From JACCYQ01 sp036675565 (lineage in GTDB: Bacteria > Bacteroidota > Bacteroidia > Chitinophagales > Chitinophagaceae), in assembly GCA_036675565.1 (NCBI GenBank), contig JAKFER010000141.1, forward strand, positions 1-7,873: 7,873 bases of DNA. The letters run 5' to 3'. This document shows, piece by piece, positions 1 through 6,047 of the stretch. Made by a program: the position numbers and the translations under genes. The first letter of the stretch is position 1. Every line of letters begins with the position of its first letter. Under the pieces are notes generated by a model. That model made no database searches. It saw nothing but the letters and a program-made list of their open reading frames with translations, and had not been told where the DNA came from.

Positions 1-111
1 AAGTCCGAATTTTTCTTCGGAAGGAAATGCTGCAGTATGAATATAAATCCATTTTACAAGTTGCCTCGCTTCAATCCATACATCAAGTTTCTCGAATGAA
101 TAAACATGCAT
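1..111 (-). CDS. Four-helix-bundle protein (S23 / 23S rRNA-intervening-sequence family), 5' part only
   Basis: The minus strand from position 111 gives 37 codons beginning MHVYSFEKLDVWIEARQL and ending ...FPSEEKFGL at the window edge, so the C-terminal two thirds or so are missing. The pattern F-x-x-L-x-V-W-x-x-A near the start, then a hydrophobic-aromatic helix and an F-P-x-x-E-x-F-G-L motif, is the familiar N-terminus of the small (about 120 residue) four-helix-bundle proteins first seen in intervening sequences of 23S rRNA genes. In Bacteroidota these proteins are common as free-standing genes, often beside repeat-rich DNA or inside surface-polysaccharide loci, and their function is unknown. 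The ATG at 109-111 is the natural start: it places the conserved F-x-x-L motif at residue 6, as in relatives. No clear promoter or ribosome binding site was seen upstream. The family call rests on recalled motifs over a short fragment. Confidence 0.75.
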   Translation of the reverse strand, partial: MHVYSFEKLDVWIEARQLVKWIYIHTAAFPSEEKFGL

Positions 112-429
112 ATTAGTTTAAGGTTTATAAAGCAAACCGTTTAGCGTTTAGGGATTAGTGTTTAAAAAACCAGTATGACGAAATTGTTTAGAGTTTAGGG
201 TTTAGAATAAAAAACCTGTTAGAATTTAGGGAGTGCTTAATTAAATGTGTCATTATTTGGGTTTAGCGTTTCTAAATTCTAAACTTTTCTAAACGCTAAA
301 CTTGTTTCATACTAAACTCTAAACCCGAAGCCCTAAACTCTCTAAACCCTAAACGCTAAACTTGTTTCACACTACGCTCTCAACCCTAAACGCTAAACTT
401 GTTTCACACTACGCTCTAAACCCTAAACG
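112..429. repeat. Intergenic telomere-like repeat region (TTTAGGG / CCCTAAA words), mirror-arranged
   Basis: This gap between two minus-strand genes holds no credible gene. Its left half (about 115-271) is full of GTTTAG words, for example GTTTAGCGTTTAGGG at 139-153 and GTTTAGAGTTTAGGG at 186-200. Its right half (about 272-435) carries the complementary words CTAAAC and CCCTAAA. The two halves therefore form long imperfect inverted repeats: the 15-mer at 139-153 has exact reverse complements at 347-361, 384-398 and 421-435. The word GTTTAGAGTTTAG (186-198) recurs exactly at 5872-5884 after the Wzc gene, showing that the regions belong to one repeat family. Transcripts from either strand could fold. 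A role in termination or mRNA 3'-end protection after the acyltransferase is possible but not shown. Confidence 0.85.
261..301. repeat. Perfect 11-bp inverted repeat (hairpin) at the centre of the left repeat region
   Basis: GTTTAGCGTTT at 261-271 is exactly complementary to AAACGCTAAAC at 291-301, leaving a 19-nt loop. It sits where the region changes from GTTTAG-type to CTAAAC-type words. It lies downstream of the minus-strand acyltransferase gene, so it could act as a weak terminator or 3' processing stem. No run of U directly follows the stem on either strand, so it is not called a terminator. Confidence 0.7.
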
Positions 430-435
430 CTAAAC
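347..435. repeat. 37-bp tandem repeat ending at the acyltransferase stop codon
   Basis: The word CCCTAAACGCTAAAC occurs at 347-361, 384-398 and 421-435, exactly 37 bp apart. The segments between the copies, 362-383 and 399-420, both begin TTGTTTCACACTACGCTCT and differ at a single base (C381 against A418). A related CTTGTTTCATACTA is at 301-314, 60 bp before the next copy. The last copy runs over the stop codon of the acyltransferase gene (CTA at 430-432 on the plus strand). The near-identical units point to recent tandem duplication. Confidence 0.9.
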
Positions 436-1653
436 TTTTATATATATCTTTTTCTTATCTAAGACGTAACAAATCGCCCAGTAAAAAAGAATCATGCAGA
501 CAGCATAAAAAAGCGAACCGTTTTCTGCAGGGCCAGGTATAGGCTTACAAATATTTTCATAGAACCAGCCGAAAAGACTCAGGTATTTGGGTTCACCTTC
601 GGCATTAACGCCATTGGGTATGCGCACCAAACCGGATATCCGGGGTAAAAAACCACTGAGTGCAAAAACAAACAAAGCATTTTTGCCAAATACATCAAAG
701 AACCGGGTGAGCCATCCTTTTCTTTTTTTGATCTCGATATAATAGATCATGGTGGCCAGGATAATGATGGCCAGGCCGGTTGTATAAACCGTGTACGAAC
801 TGGTCCAGATCTTTTTATTAATAGGAAATACCAGTCCCCAACCCATACCAGTAACCGTAAATGCCACACCTGCCACAAACAAGCCGGCGATCATCGGGTA
901 CATACCAAATGATGCATGTTGAATATCCTGTGCGGCACCCTGCAACACCGGTGGTTCTGTACCTTTCTTGCGGATATAATCACCCACCAGGTAACCAAAT
1001 ATGACCTGCACAATGGCCGGGATGGTGCTGGCCAATCCCTCGGGATCAAATGGTATGCCTTCACCCTTATACATATGCGGTATGCCCAAAATCGTTTTGT
1101 CTATGTCCGTTCCAAACCATCCCGCCAGGCTGTAAGGGTCTCCGTTACCAAATGCGATACAGAGCAACCAGTAAACCAGTAACAAAACCAAACCTGTAAA
1201 AAAAGCGCCTCTTGGTTTAAAATAATAGATCAGTACCGAAGCAAAAAAATAGCAGAGAGCGATCCTTTGTAATACACCGAGTATGCGGATGCCGGATTCC
1301 GGGTTATCGGGATTTACCCAATGTTTAAATACCAGGCTGTCTCCGCTCCATTGTATAAAAGGTGACCAGTTCAGGAATAAACCGATCAGGAAAATCAAAA
1401 AAGTTCTTTTCAATACTTTTTGCCAGAATGCTTTATCTCCACCAGCTTCCAGCCTGGGCATCACAAAGGCCAGTGCATTGCCAACGGCAAATAAGAAAAA
1501 AGGAAACACGAGATCTGTTGGCGTTACGCCATGCCAGGGCGCATGTTTTAATGGGCCATAGATGTTCGACCAGGATCCGGGGTTATTAACCAATATCATC
1601 AGGGCAACAGTGGCTCCGCGGAACACATCAAGCGAATAAAATCTTTTATTCAA
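430..1653 (-). CDS. Multi-pass membrane acyltransferase-like protein (DUF5009 / HGSNAT-NagX type, COG4299)
   Basis: A 407-residue integral membrane protein with roughly ten hydrophobic segments. The N-terminus SLDVFRG (residues 7-13), the block KHAPWHGVTPTDLVFPFF (36-53) and the R-I-L-G-V-L-Q-R-I-A block (about 123-132) are hallmarks of the family that includes heparan-alpha-glucosaminide N-acetyltransferase and bacterial NagX-like proteins. Known members acetylate terminal amino sugars across a membrane; His37 sits where the family has its conserved, catalytically important histidine. The exact substrate here is unknown; a role in amino-sugar or glycan catabolism is inference. The only usable start is TTG at 1653. 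The in-frame codons upstream before the stop at 1666-1668 contain no ATG or GTG, and the family motif begins six residues after the TTG. The last codons (AAA GTT TAG) coincide with the downstream repeat. It is transcribed away from the polysaccharide cluster and is probably not part of it. Confidence 0.88.
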   Translation of the reverse strand: MNKRFYSLDVFRGATVALMILVNNPGSWSNIYGPLKHAPWHGVTPTDLVFPFFLFAVGNALAFVMPRLEAGGDKAFWQKVLKRTFLIFLIGLFLNWSPFIQWSGDSLVFKHWVNPDNPESGIRILGVLQRIALCYFFASVLIYYFKPRGAFFTGLVLLLVYWLLCIAFGNGDPYSLAGWFGTDIDKTILGIPHMYKGEGIPFDPEGLASTIPAIVQVIFGYLVGDYIRKKGTEPPVLQGAAQDIQHASFGMYPMIAGLFVAGVAFTVTGMGWGLVFPINKKIWTSSYTVYTTGLAIIILATMIYYIEIKKRKGWLTRFFDVFGKNALFVFALSGFLPRISGLVRIPNGVNAEGEPKYLSLFGWFYENICKPIPGPAENGSLFYAVCMILFYWAICYVLDKKKIYIKV

Positions 1654-1680
1654 TGTAATATGTATTTAGATTTAAATGTA

Positions 1681-2014
1681 GTGATTAGTTGATAAGTTGA
1701 TGAGTTGAATGGTTGATAAGTTTATGGATTTGGAATTAGGAATGGGGTATTAGGCTGTTGAAAAGTTGATTATGTTGGATGGTTGATAAGTTCATGGAAT
1801 TGGGAATTTGGAATTGGGAATTTGGATGACGTTTGAACAACCCTTCAACCATTGTTCAACAATTAATTACTTAAACCTTCAACTCAAAACAGGACTAAAA
1901 AACATTTTCAAATTTTCAAATTGTCTCATTTTCAAATTGTTTGATTGCCTCATTGTCGAATTGTCAAATTGTCTCATTGTTCTAATCGTCTCATTGTCAA
2001 ATTCTCAAATTCCC
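1681..2014. repeat. Divergent intergenic region filled with a second repeat class (TTGATAAG / CAAATTGTCTCATT)
   Basis: The left half (1681-1830) is G/T-rich. It contains a 30-bp direct repeat, 1704-1733 and 1774-1803 (27 of 30 identical, starting GTTGRATGGTTGATAAG), followed by variants of GGAATTTGGAATTGGG. The right half (1836-2014) is A/C-rich on the plus strand, with two exact copies of TCAAATTGTCTCATT (1916-1930, 1964-1978) and degenerate versions between and after. The halves are partly complementary: GGGAATTTG at 1802-1810 pairs with CAAATTCCC at 2006-2014. The words differ from the CCCTAAA family elsewhere in the window, but the left G/T, right A/C arrangement is the same. No believable gene lies in 1654-2140: the one 92-codon open frame (1808-2086) is a translation of the repeats. 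Confidence 0.8.
1833..1859. repeat. Hairpin at the junction of the two repeat halves
   Basis: TTGAACAA (1833-1840) is the exact reverse complement of TTGTTCAA (1852-1859), with an 11-base loop. It marks the switch from the G/T-rich to the A/C-rich half in the divergent gap, the same position that hairpins hold in the other two repeat regions. An 8-bp A/T-rich stem is weak by itself. Confidence 0.6.
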
Positions 2015-2044
2015 TTGCCAGTCACATCGTACAGTCTATATTTG
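2015..2044 (+). promoter_or_regulatory. Candidate Bacteroidota promoter for the polysaccharide operon
   Basis: TATATTTG at 2037-2044 matches the Bacteroidota primary sigma -7 consensus TAnnTTTG in all six defined bases. TTG at 2015-2017 lies 19 bp upstream, suitable for the -33 element. Transcription would begin near 2050, giving a leader of about 90 nt before the antiterminator ATG at 2141. The match starts immediately after the last repeat words, so the repeat region ends at the promoter. The consensus is established; its use here is inferred. Confidence 0.6.
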
Positions 2045-2080
2045 CAAATCATAAAACACAGGATTGTGACCAATATTTTT

Positions 2081-2111
2081 AATTAAAAGATTGAAATTCA
2101 ATAATTTAATT
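2081..2111. promoter_or_regulatory. 31-bp near-perfect palindrome in the operon leader
   Basis: The sequence is symmetric about A2096. AATTAAA (2081-2087) pairs with TTTAATT (2105-2111), and ATTGAA (2090-2095) pairs with TTCAAT (2097-2102); only the pairs 2088/2104 and 2089/2103 mismatch (13 of 15 matched). It lies between the candidate promoter and the ATG at 2141, inside the predicted leader. It could be a dimeric-regulator operator or an RNA stem (ATTG/CAAT closing a 5-nt loop). It is very A/T-rich, so part of the symmetry may be chance. Confidence 0.45.
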
Positions 2112-2140
2112 CAGGATATTGGGACTCAAGTGGCGAAGCT

Positions 2141-2662
2141 ATGTCTACCGGTAAACACCTCGCAAACCCCAAATGGTATGCTATCTATACCCGGCCTCGC
2201 TGGGAAAAAAAAGTTGACCTTTTGTTAAAAGACCAGGGTTTGGAAAGCTATTGCCCGCTGAATAAAGTTCGGAGAAAGTGGAGCGATCGCATTAAACTGG
2301 TAGAAGAACCCTTGTTTAAATCTTATGTTTTTGTACGCATCAATGAAAAAGGTAAAACCCTGGTGCGCATGACCCATGGCGTTATAAATTTTGTGTACTG
2401 GGATGGTAAACCCGCCATCGTAAAAGATAAAGAGATCGTAGCTATCAAACGTTTCCTGGATGAATACGAAAACGTGCAGGCCATCGATCTGAAACCGCAC
2501 CAGCGCATTGTTGTAACCTCGGGTCCCTTTATGGACCAGCGGGGAGAAGTGCTGGAGTTGCGTAACAAAATTGTGAAAGTGGCTATCGATAGTTTAGGCT
2601 ACATATTGGTCGCCAATATCGATAAATCGAAATTAAGTGCAGCCCCGCCTCCTTCAGAATAA
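2141..2662 (+). CDS. UpxY-type transcription antiterminator (NusG/RfaH family)
   Basis: A 173-residue NusG-like protein. The N-terminal NGN domain opens with KWYAIYTRPRWEKKV (residues 11-25), the typical W-Y-x-x-x-x-x-P-x-x-E-K signature. It continues through a YCPLNKVRRKWSDRIK segment and the PLFKSYVFVRI strand, and a C-terminal KOW-type domain follows (about 118-165, including V-x-x-G-x-F-x-D-x-x-G-E-V). Specialised NusG paralogues of the UpxY type stand first in capsule and exopolysaccharide operons of Bacteroidota and allow RNA polymerase to pass premature termination sites in their own long operon. First place in the operon, behind a promoter and a roughly 90-nt leader, fits that role. 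No UpxZ-like partner is visible in the window. The C-terminal tail (AAPPPSE) is short and disordered. The ATG has no strong Shine-Dalgarno, as is usual in this phylum. The general housekeeping NusG is the alternative, but the context argues against it. Confidence 0.88.
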   Translation: MSTGKHLANPKWYAIYTRPRWEKKVDLLLKDQGLESYCPLNKVRRKWSDRIKLVEEPLFKSYVFVRINEKGKTLVRMTHGVINFVYWDGKPAIVKDKEIVAIKRFLDEYENVQAIDLKPHQRIVVTSGPFMDQRGEVLELRNKIVKVAIDSLGYILVANIDKSKLSAAPPPSE

Positions 2663-2703
2663 TTTATTCCCTTAACTTTCTGTAAATTTTTAATACATAT
2701 ACT

Positions 2704-3465
2704 TTGTTCCGTTATTTATTAGTCCTCACCATCATCATTTCTTTCATCTCCTGTACACCTCAACAAAAATTGCCGGTTTACCTGGAAAATGTAACCGATA
2801 CCACTATTGTTACCAATGTGGAAGTGATTGAACCGGTGATACAGAAAAACGATCTGCTGCAGATACAGGTTTACAGTGCCAGCGTGGATCCCCGGGTGGA
2901 TGCGCCTTATAACCTGCCTATGCAAAGCAGCGGAACATCTGGCGGTGGCGGCGGTTTTTTGGTAGATGCCAATGGCAATATCGAATACCCGCGGGTAGGA
3001 ACCATCCAGGTGGAAGGACTTACCAAGCAACAACTGGCCGATGTGATCAAATCGCGATTGGCAGGACAATTAACAGACCCCGTCGTCATCGTACGTTTTC
3101 AGAATTATAAGGTCACTATTTTGGGTGAAGTCAGCAGCCAGGGCTCTTTTTCTGTGCCCACCGAAAAACTCACCATCCTGGAAGCTATTGGACTGGCAGG
3201 CGGCGTTAGTGAATTTGGGAAAAAGGATGGCATTAAGGTATTAAGAGAAAGCAATGGCAAAAGGGAAGTGGGCATCATCGATATCACTTCCGAAAATATT
3301 TTTGAATCACCCTATTACCAGTTATCGCAAAATGATGTAGTGATCGTTGAACCGAGTAATTTGAAATATAAGCGGGAACAAAAACAGGAAACAACACAAA
3401 GAATTGCTTTTTCGTTAAGCATCATCACCAGTATATTATTTATTTATAACACCTTCACCAGGTAA
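2704..3465 (+). CDS. Wza-type outer-membrane polysaccharide export lipoprotein (BexD/CtrA/VexA family)
   Basis: A 253-residue exporter. A signal peptide (hydrophobic residues 4-15) ends in a lipobox F-I-S-C with the modified cysteine at residue 17. The polysaccharide-export domain follows (about 45-130, with NDLLQIQVY and the DANGNIEYPRVGTIQVEGLT block), then one SLBB-type domain (about 132-200, beginning VTILGEVSSQGSF) and a single C-terminal hydrophobic helix (234-249). This protein forms the outer-membrane exit channel and works with the downstream Wzc-like protein. It is shorter than E. coli Wza (about 380 residues), as is common in Bacteroidota, which have fewer SLBB repeats. The start is TTG at 2704: no ATG or GTG occurs in frame between the stop at 2683-2685 and the signal peptide. 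A Gly-rich run (residues 80-84) interrupts the export domain. It lies 41 bp after the antiterminator and 27 bp before wzc, consistent with one operon. Confidence 0.9.
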   Translation: MFRYLLVLTIIISFISCTPQQKLPVYLENVTDTTIVTNVEVIEPVIQKNDLLQIQVYSASVDPRVDAPYNLPMQSSGTSGGGGGFLVDANGNIEYPRVGTIQVEGLTKQQLADVIKSRLAGQLTDPVVIVRFQNYKVTILGEVSSQGSFSVPTEKLTILEAIGLAGGVSEFGKKDGIKVLRESNGKREVGIIDITSENIFESPYYQLSQNDVVIVEPSNLKYKREQKQETTQRIAFSLSIITSILFIYNTFTR

Positions 3466-3492
3466 TAAATCTAACCCAGCCCAATTAATTAA

Positions 3493-5868
3493 ATGGAAGA
3501 ACAGCTGAACCCGAAAGCGGAACTGAGCGGTCTCACGGTCAAGGACATGTTTTTTAAATATGCTCGCTTTATCCCCTTGTTCATTCTATCGGCGGCTATC
3601 GCTTTAATCGTTGCATGGGTTTACCTGCGCTATGCCACACCTATTTATACGGCGCAGGGTAGTATCCTGATTAAAAATGAATCAAACAGGCCCGGTGGGG
3701 GCGGGGGCGATGATAAGTTTGAGGATCTTTTCATGAACAGCGGTACCAGCAATATCCAGAATGAAATGGAAGTGCTGAAAAGCCGGCCCCTCATGGAAAG
3801 AGTGGTCAGGGCACTGGATCTCGATGTTAATTATTTTGCGGTTGGTAAGATCCGCTCTCCCAATATTTATAAGAACCGGCCTTTTAACCTGCAAATACTG
3901 GAAATAGCAGATTCCATCAATGGATTCTCCCTCAACATCAAATTTAAAGGCGATCACACTTTCCAGGTAAATGAGAATGACCAAACGTTTATGTTTGGTG
4001 AAACTTTCCGTAACAATCATGGGGTATTTAAACTCACCAGGGCTACCGGTGCCCCGGGTAATGAATATACGGTTAGCTGGCAACCTGTTCACGTAAAAGC
4101 CAATGAACTGGCCAGGGAAATTGCTGTAGTACCTAAAACACAGGGTACAGGTATCCTTTTGATCAATATACAAACCACCAACCCGGATTTGAGTGCCGAT
4201 ATCATCAACCAGTTGATGACGGAATACCAGGCTGCCAATATTGAAGACAAGCAAACGACCATGATCCAGACCCTGGCGTTTATCGATGACAGGATGGCCA
4301 AGTTGCAAACGGAGCTTGACAGCATTGAAAGACTTGTCCTGGATTATCGCCAGCGGCATAACATATTATTCGAGGATCAGCAAACCACCGATTACCTAAC
4401 CCAGCTTTCAGAAACAGATCAGCAGATCTATGACCTGCGCATGCAAGGTAATGTGATCAATGAAGTGGATCAGTACCTGAAAGATTCACGCAATAATTAC
4501 CAAAGGGTTCCATCTGCCTTAACACTCAGCGATCCGACATTAAATGGATTGATTGCGGCTTATAATGCTGCCCAGCTGGATCGCAAAGCACTGCTGGACG
4601 GCAATGCGCCAGAAGGCAATATCGTAGTGCAGCAAAAGCAACAGGAGATCGAAAAATTAAGACAAAGTATTATCGAGAACCTGGCTAACCTCGAAAACTC
4701 GAACAATGCGTTGATCGGCAGCCTGCGCAGCCGCAGCAGTTCGGTAGAATCACAGGTGCGTTTGTTACCGGCACGTATCCGCGACCTCGTGGAAATAGAA
4801 CGCCAGAAGGAAAGTAAACTGGCACTCTATACTTTCTTCCTGCAAAAAAGAGAAGAAACAGCCATTTCCCAGGCTTCCACCATATCAAACTCTGCAGTGG
4901 TTGACAAAGCCTATCCCAATAAAACACCCGTAGAACCCAATCCACGCAACATTCGTTTAATGGCATTGTTGATCGGCCTGGCTCTCCCGGCCCTGATCAT
5001 TTTTGCCATGGAATTATTGAATGATAAGGTCAATACACGGTATGATATTGAGCGACTCACCGATGCACCCATACTCGGTGAAATTGGACATGCATACAGT
5101 GAGAGTGCTCTGGTGGTTACTAAAACCAGTCGCTCCATGGTGGCGGAGCAATTCCGCAGTATCCGGTCAAACCTGCAATATGTCATCGGCAGGGCTGAGA
5201 AACCGGTGATCCTGGTAACTTCTTCTTTCAGTGGCGAAGGAAAGTCTTTTGTTTCTACCAATATGGGTGCTGTAATGGCACTAACAGGCAAAAAAACAGT
5301 GGTACTTGAATTTGATATCCGCAAACCCAAAGTACTTTCAGGTTTGGGACTGTCCAAAAGACCGGGTATCACCAATTTTATTGTGGGTAATGCGGAACTC
5401 GCTGAACTGCCCATACAGGTGCCCGGTTACCCCGATCTGTATGTGATCAGTTGCGGACCGGTACCGCCTAACCCGGCTGAATTACTGCTGGATCCAAAAA
5501 TCACGGATCTCTTCAGCTGGCTGAAGAACCAGTTTGATGTCATTATTATTGACACGGCGCCCATCGGTATGGTGAGTGATGCCATGACCCTGGCCCAGTT
5601 TGCCGACAATTCATTATACATCGTGCGACAGGAATATACTTTCAAAAAACAGATCGGGTTGATCGATGAGATCTATCATGAAAAAAAATTGCCCAAACTT
5701 TCATTGATTTTGAACGATGTAAAAATGAAAGCAGGCTATGGCTATTATGGCTATGGCCGTTATGGCTATGGTAAGGGCTATGGCGAAGGCTATTATATTG
5801 ATGACAATCATCAACCCCGGTCCTGGTGGCAACGGTGGATGCCAGTTCGCAAGAAAGCGAAGGTTTAG
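3493..5868 (+). CDS. Wzc-type polysaccharide co-polymerase with cytoplasmic BY-kinase domain
   Basis: A 791-residue inner-membrane protein that sets chain length and, through its bacterial tyrosine kinase, cycles assembly of the export complex. Order of parts: short cytoplasmic N-terminus; TM1 (27-45); Wzz-type periplasmic region with coiled-coil stretches (about 260-460); a Pro-rich link, YPNKTPVEPNP (about 475-484); TM2 (489-509); CpsD/CapB-like ATPase. Walker A is SGEGKS (580-585), Walker A' is VVLEFDIRKPK (603-613, Glu606 where proteobacterial kinases usually have Asp), and Walker B is VIIIDTAP (683-690). The tail has nine tyrosines between 749 and 768 in a Gly-Tyr pattern, the usual autophosphorylation cluster. 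The ATG start gives the expected N-terminus. The gene follows the Wza-like exporter by 27 bp. Its stop codon TAG and the preceding Val codon are part of the adjacent GTTTAGGG repeat, so the final residues may be repeat-derived. Confidence 0.93.
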   Translation: MEEQLNPKAELSGLTVKDMFFKYARFIPLFILSAAIALIVAWVYLRYATPIYTAQGSILIKNESNRPGGGGGDDKFEDLFMNSGTSNIQNEMEVLKSRPLMERVVRALDLDVNYFAVGKIRSPNIYKNRPFNLQILEIADSINGFSLNIKFKGDHTFQVNENDQTFMFGETFRNNHGVFKLTRATGAPGNEYTVSWQPVHVKANELAREIAVVPKTQGTGILLINIQTTNPDLSADIINQLMTEYQAANIEDKQTTMIQTLAFIDDRMAKLQTELDSIERLVLDYRQRHNILFEDQQTTDYLTQLSETDQQIYDLRMQGNVINEVDQYLKDSRNNYQRVPSALTLSDPTLNGLIAAYNAAQLDRKALLDGNAPEGNIVVQQKQQEIEKLRQSIIENLANLENSNNALIGSLRSRSSSVESQVRLLPARIRDLVEIERQKESKLALYTFFLQKREETAISQASTISNSAVVDKAYPNKTPVEPNPRNIRLMALLIGLALPALIIFAMELLNDKVNTRYDIERLTDAPILGEIGHAYSESALVVTKTSRSMVAEQFRSIRSNLQYVIGRAEKPVILVTSSFSGEGKSFVSTNMGAVMALTGKKTVVLEFDIRKPKVLSGLGLSKRPGITNFIVGNAELAELPIQVPGYPDLYVISCGPVPPNPAELLLDPKITDLFSWLKNQFDVIIIDTAPIGMVSDAMTLAQFADNSLYIVRQEYTFKKQIGLIDEIYHEKKLPKLSLILNDVKMKAGYGYYGYGRYGYGKGYGEGYYIDDNHQPRSWWQRWMPVRKKAKV

Positions 5869-6044
5869 GGTGTTTAGAGTTTAGACAATACTTTAATTGT
5901 TTCGGGTTTCGGGTTTAATGTTTCGGATTCTGAATCTTGAAGCTTAGCACTAAACCCCTAAACACTAAACGCTTTTAAAACCTTAAACAACTAAACGACT
6001 CAACGCCTAAACAACTCAACTCTAAACCCTAAACCCTAAATCTT
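5863..6044. repeat. Telomere-like intergenic repeat region between wzc and the epimerase
   Basis: The gap is filled with repeat words from the wzc stop to a few bases before the next ATG. The left part (5863-5920) reads GTTTAGGGTGTTTAGAGTTTAG and then GTTTCGGGTTTCGGG. The right part (5950-6044) consists of CTAAAC-type words and ends in CTAAACCCTAAACCCTAAA (6022-6040), nearly three tandem CCCTAAA units. The segment 5985-6012 has a 26/28 match inside the rmlB coding sequence at 7467-7494. No TAnnTTTG promoter motif was seen on the plus strand, so the epimerase is probably transcribed from upstream. Confidence 0.85.
5911..5957. repeat. Stem-loop at the centre of the wzc-epimerase repeat region
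   Basis: GGGTTTAATG (5911-5920) pairs with CACTAAACCC (5948-5957) at nine of ten positions, and an inner palindrome, GATTC-T-GAATC (5926-5936), lies in the loop. It could fold in the operon mRNA as a partial terminator or as a stem protecting the upstream message; a UpxY-type antiterminator would then be relevant to read-through. No U-run follows directly, so terminator function is not claimed. Confidence 0.55.
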
Positions 6045-6047
6045 AAA

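Noticed and set aside
347..435. CRISPR-like appearance: 15-bp core at regular 37-bp spacing
   Set aside because: The intervening 22-bp segments are nearly identical to each other, the core is short and belongs to the local CCCTAAA family, and no cas genes are present. It is a tandem repeat.
1673..1680. Possible minus-strand promoter box TACATTTA for the acyltransferase
   Set aside because: One base off TAnnTTTG with no TTG at the right distance upstream, in A/T-rich DNA where such matches are frequent.
1808..2086. A 92-codon plus-strand open frame in the divergent gap
   Set aside because: It is a translation of the CAAATTGTCTCATT-type repeats (recurring SNCLI/FKLFDCLI-like strings), overlaps the candidate promoter, and has no recognisable domain.
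2121..2141. RfaH-type ops element (GTGGCGAAGC) just before the antiterminator ATG
   Set aside because: It shares only GGCG and AGC blocks with the enterobacterial ops sequence at the wrong spacing, and ops is not expected in Bacteroidota.
3682..4359. Long antisense open frames within wzc (for example 225 codons at 3682-4359 on the minus strand)
   Set aside because: They are opposite-strand shadows of a clear Wzc coding sequence, with no recognisable motifs.
6022..6040. True telomere or linear replicon end, suggested by CCCTAAA units
   Set aside because: The units lie inside an operon between two intact plus-strand genes and are interspersed with degenerate words. The similarity to the plant telomere heptamer is treated as coincidence.
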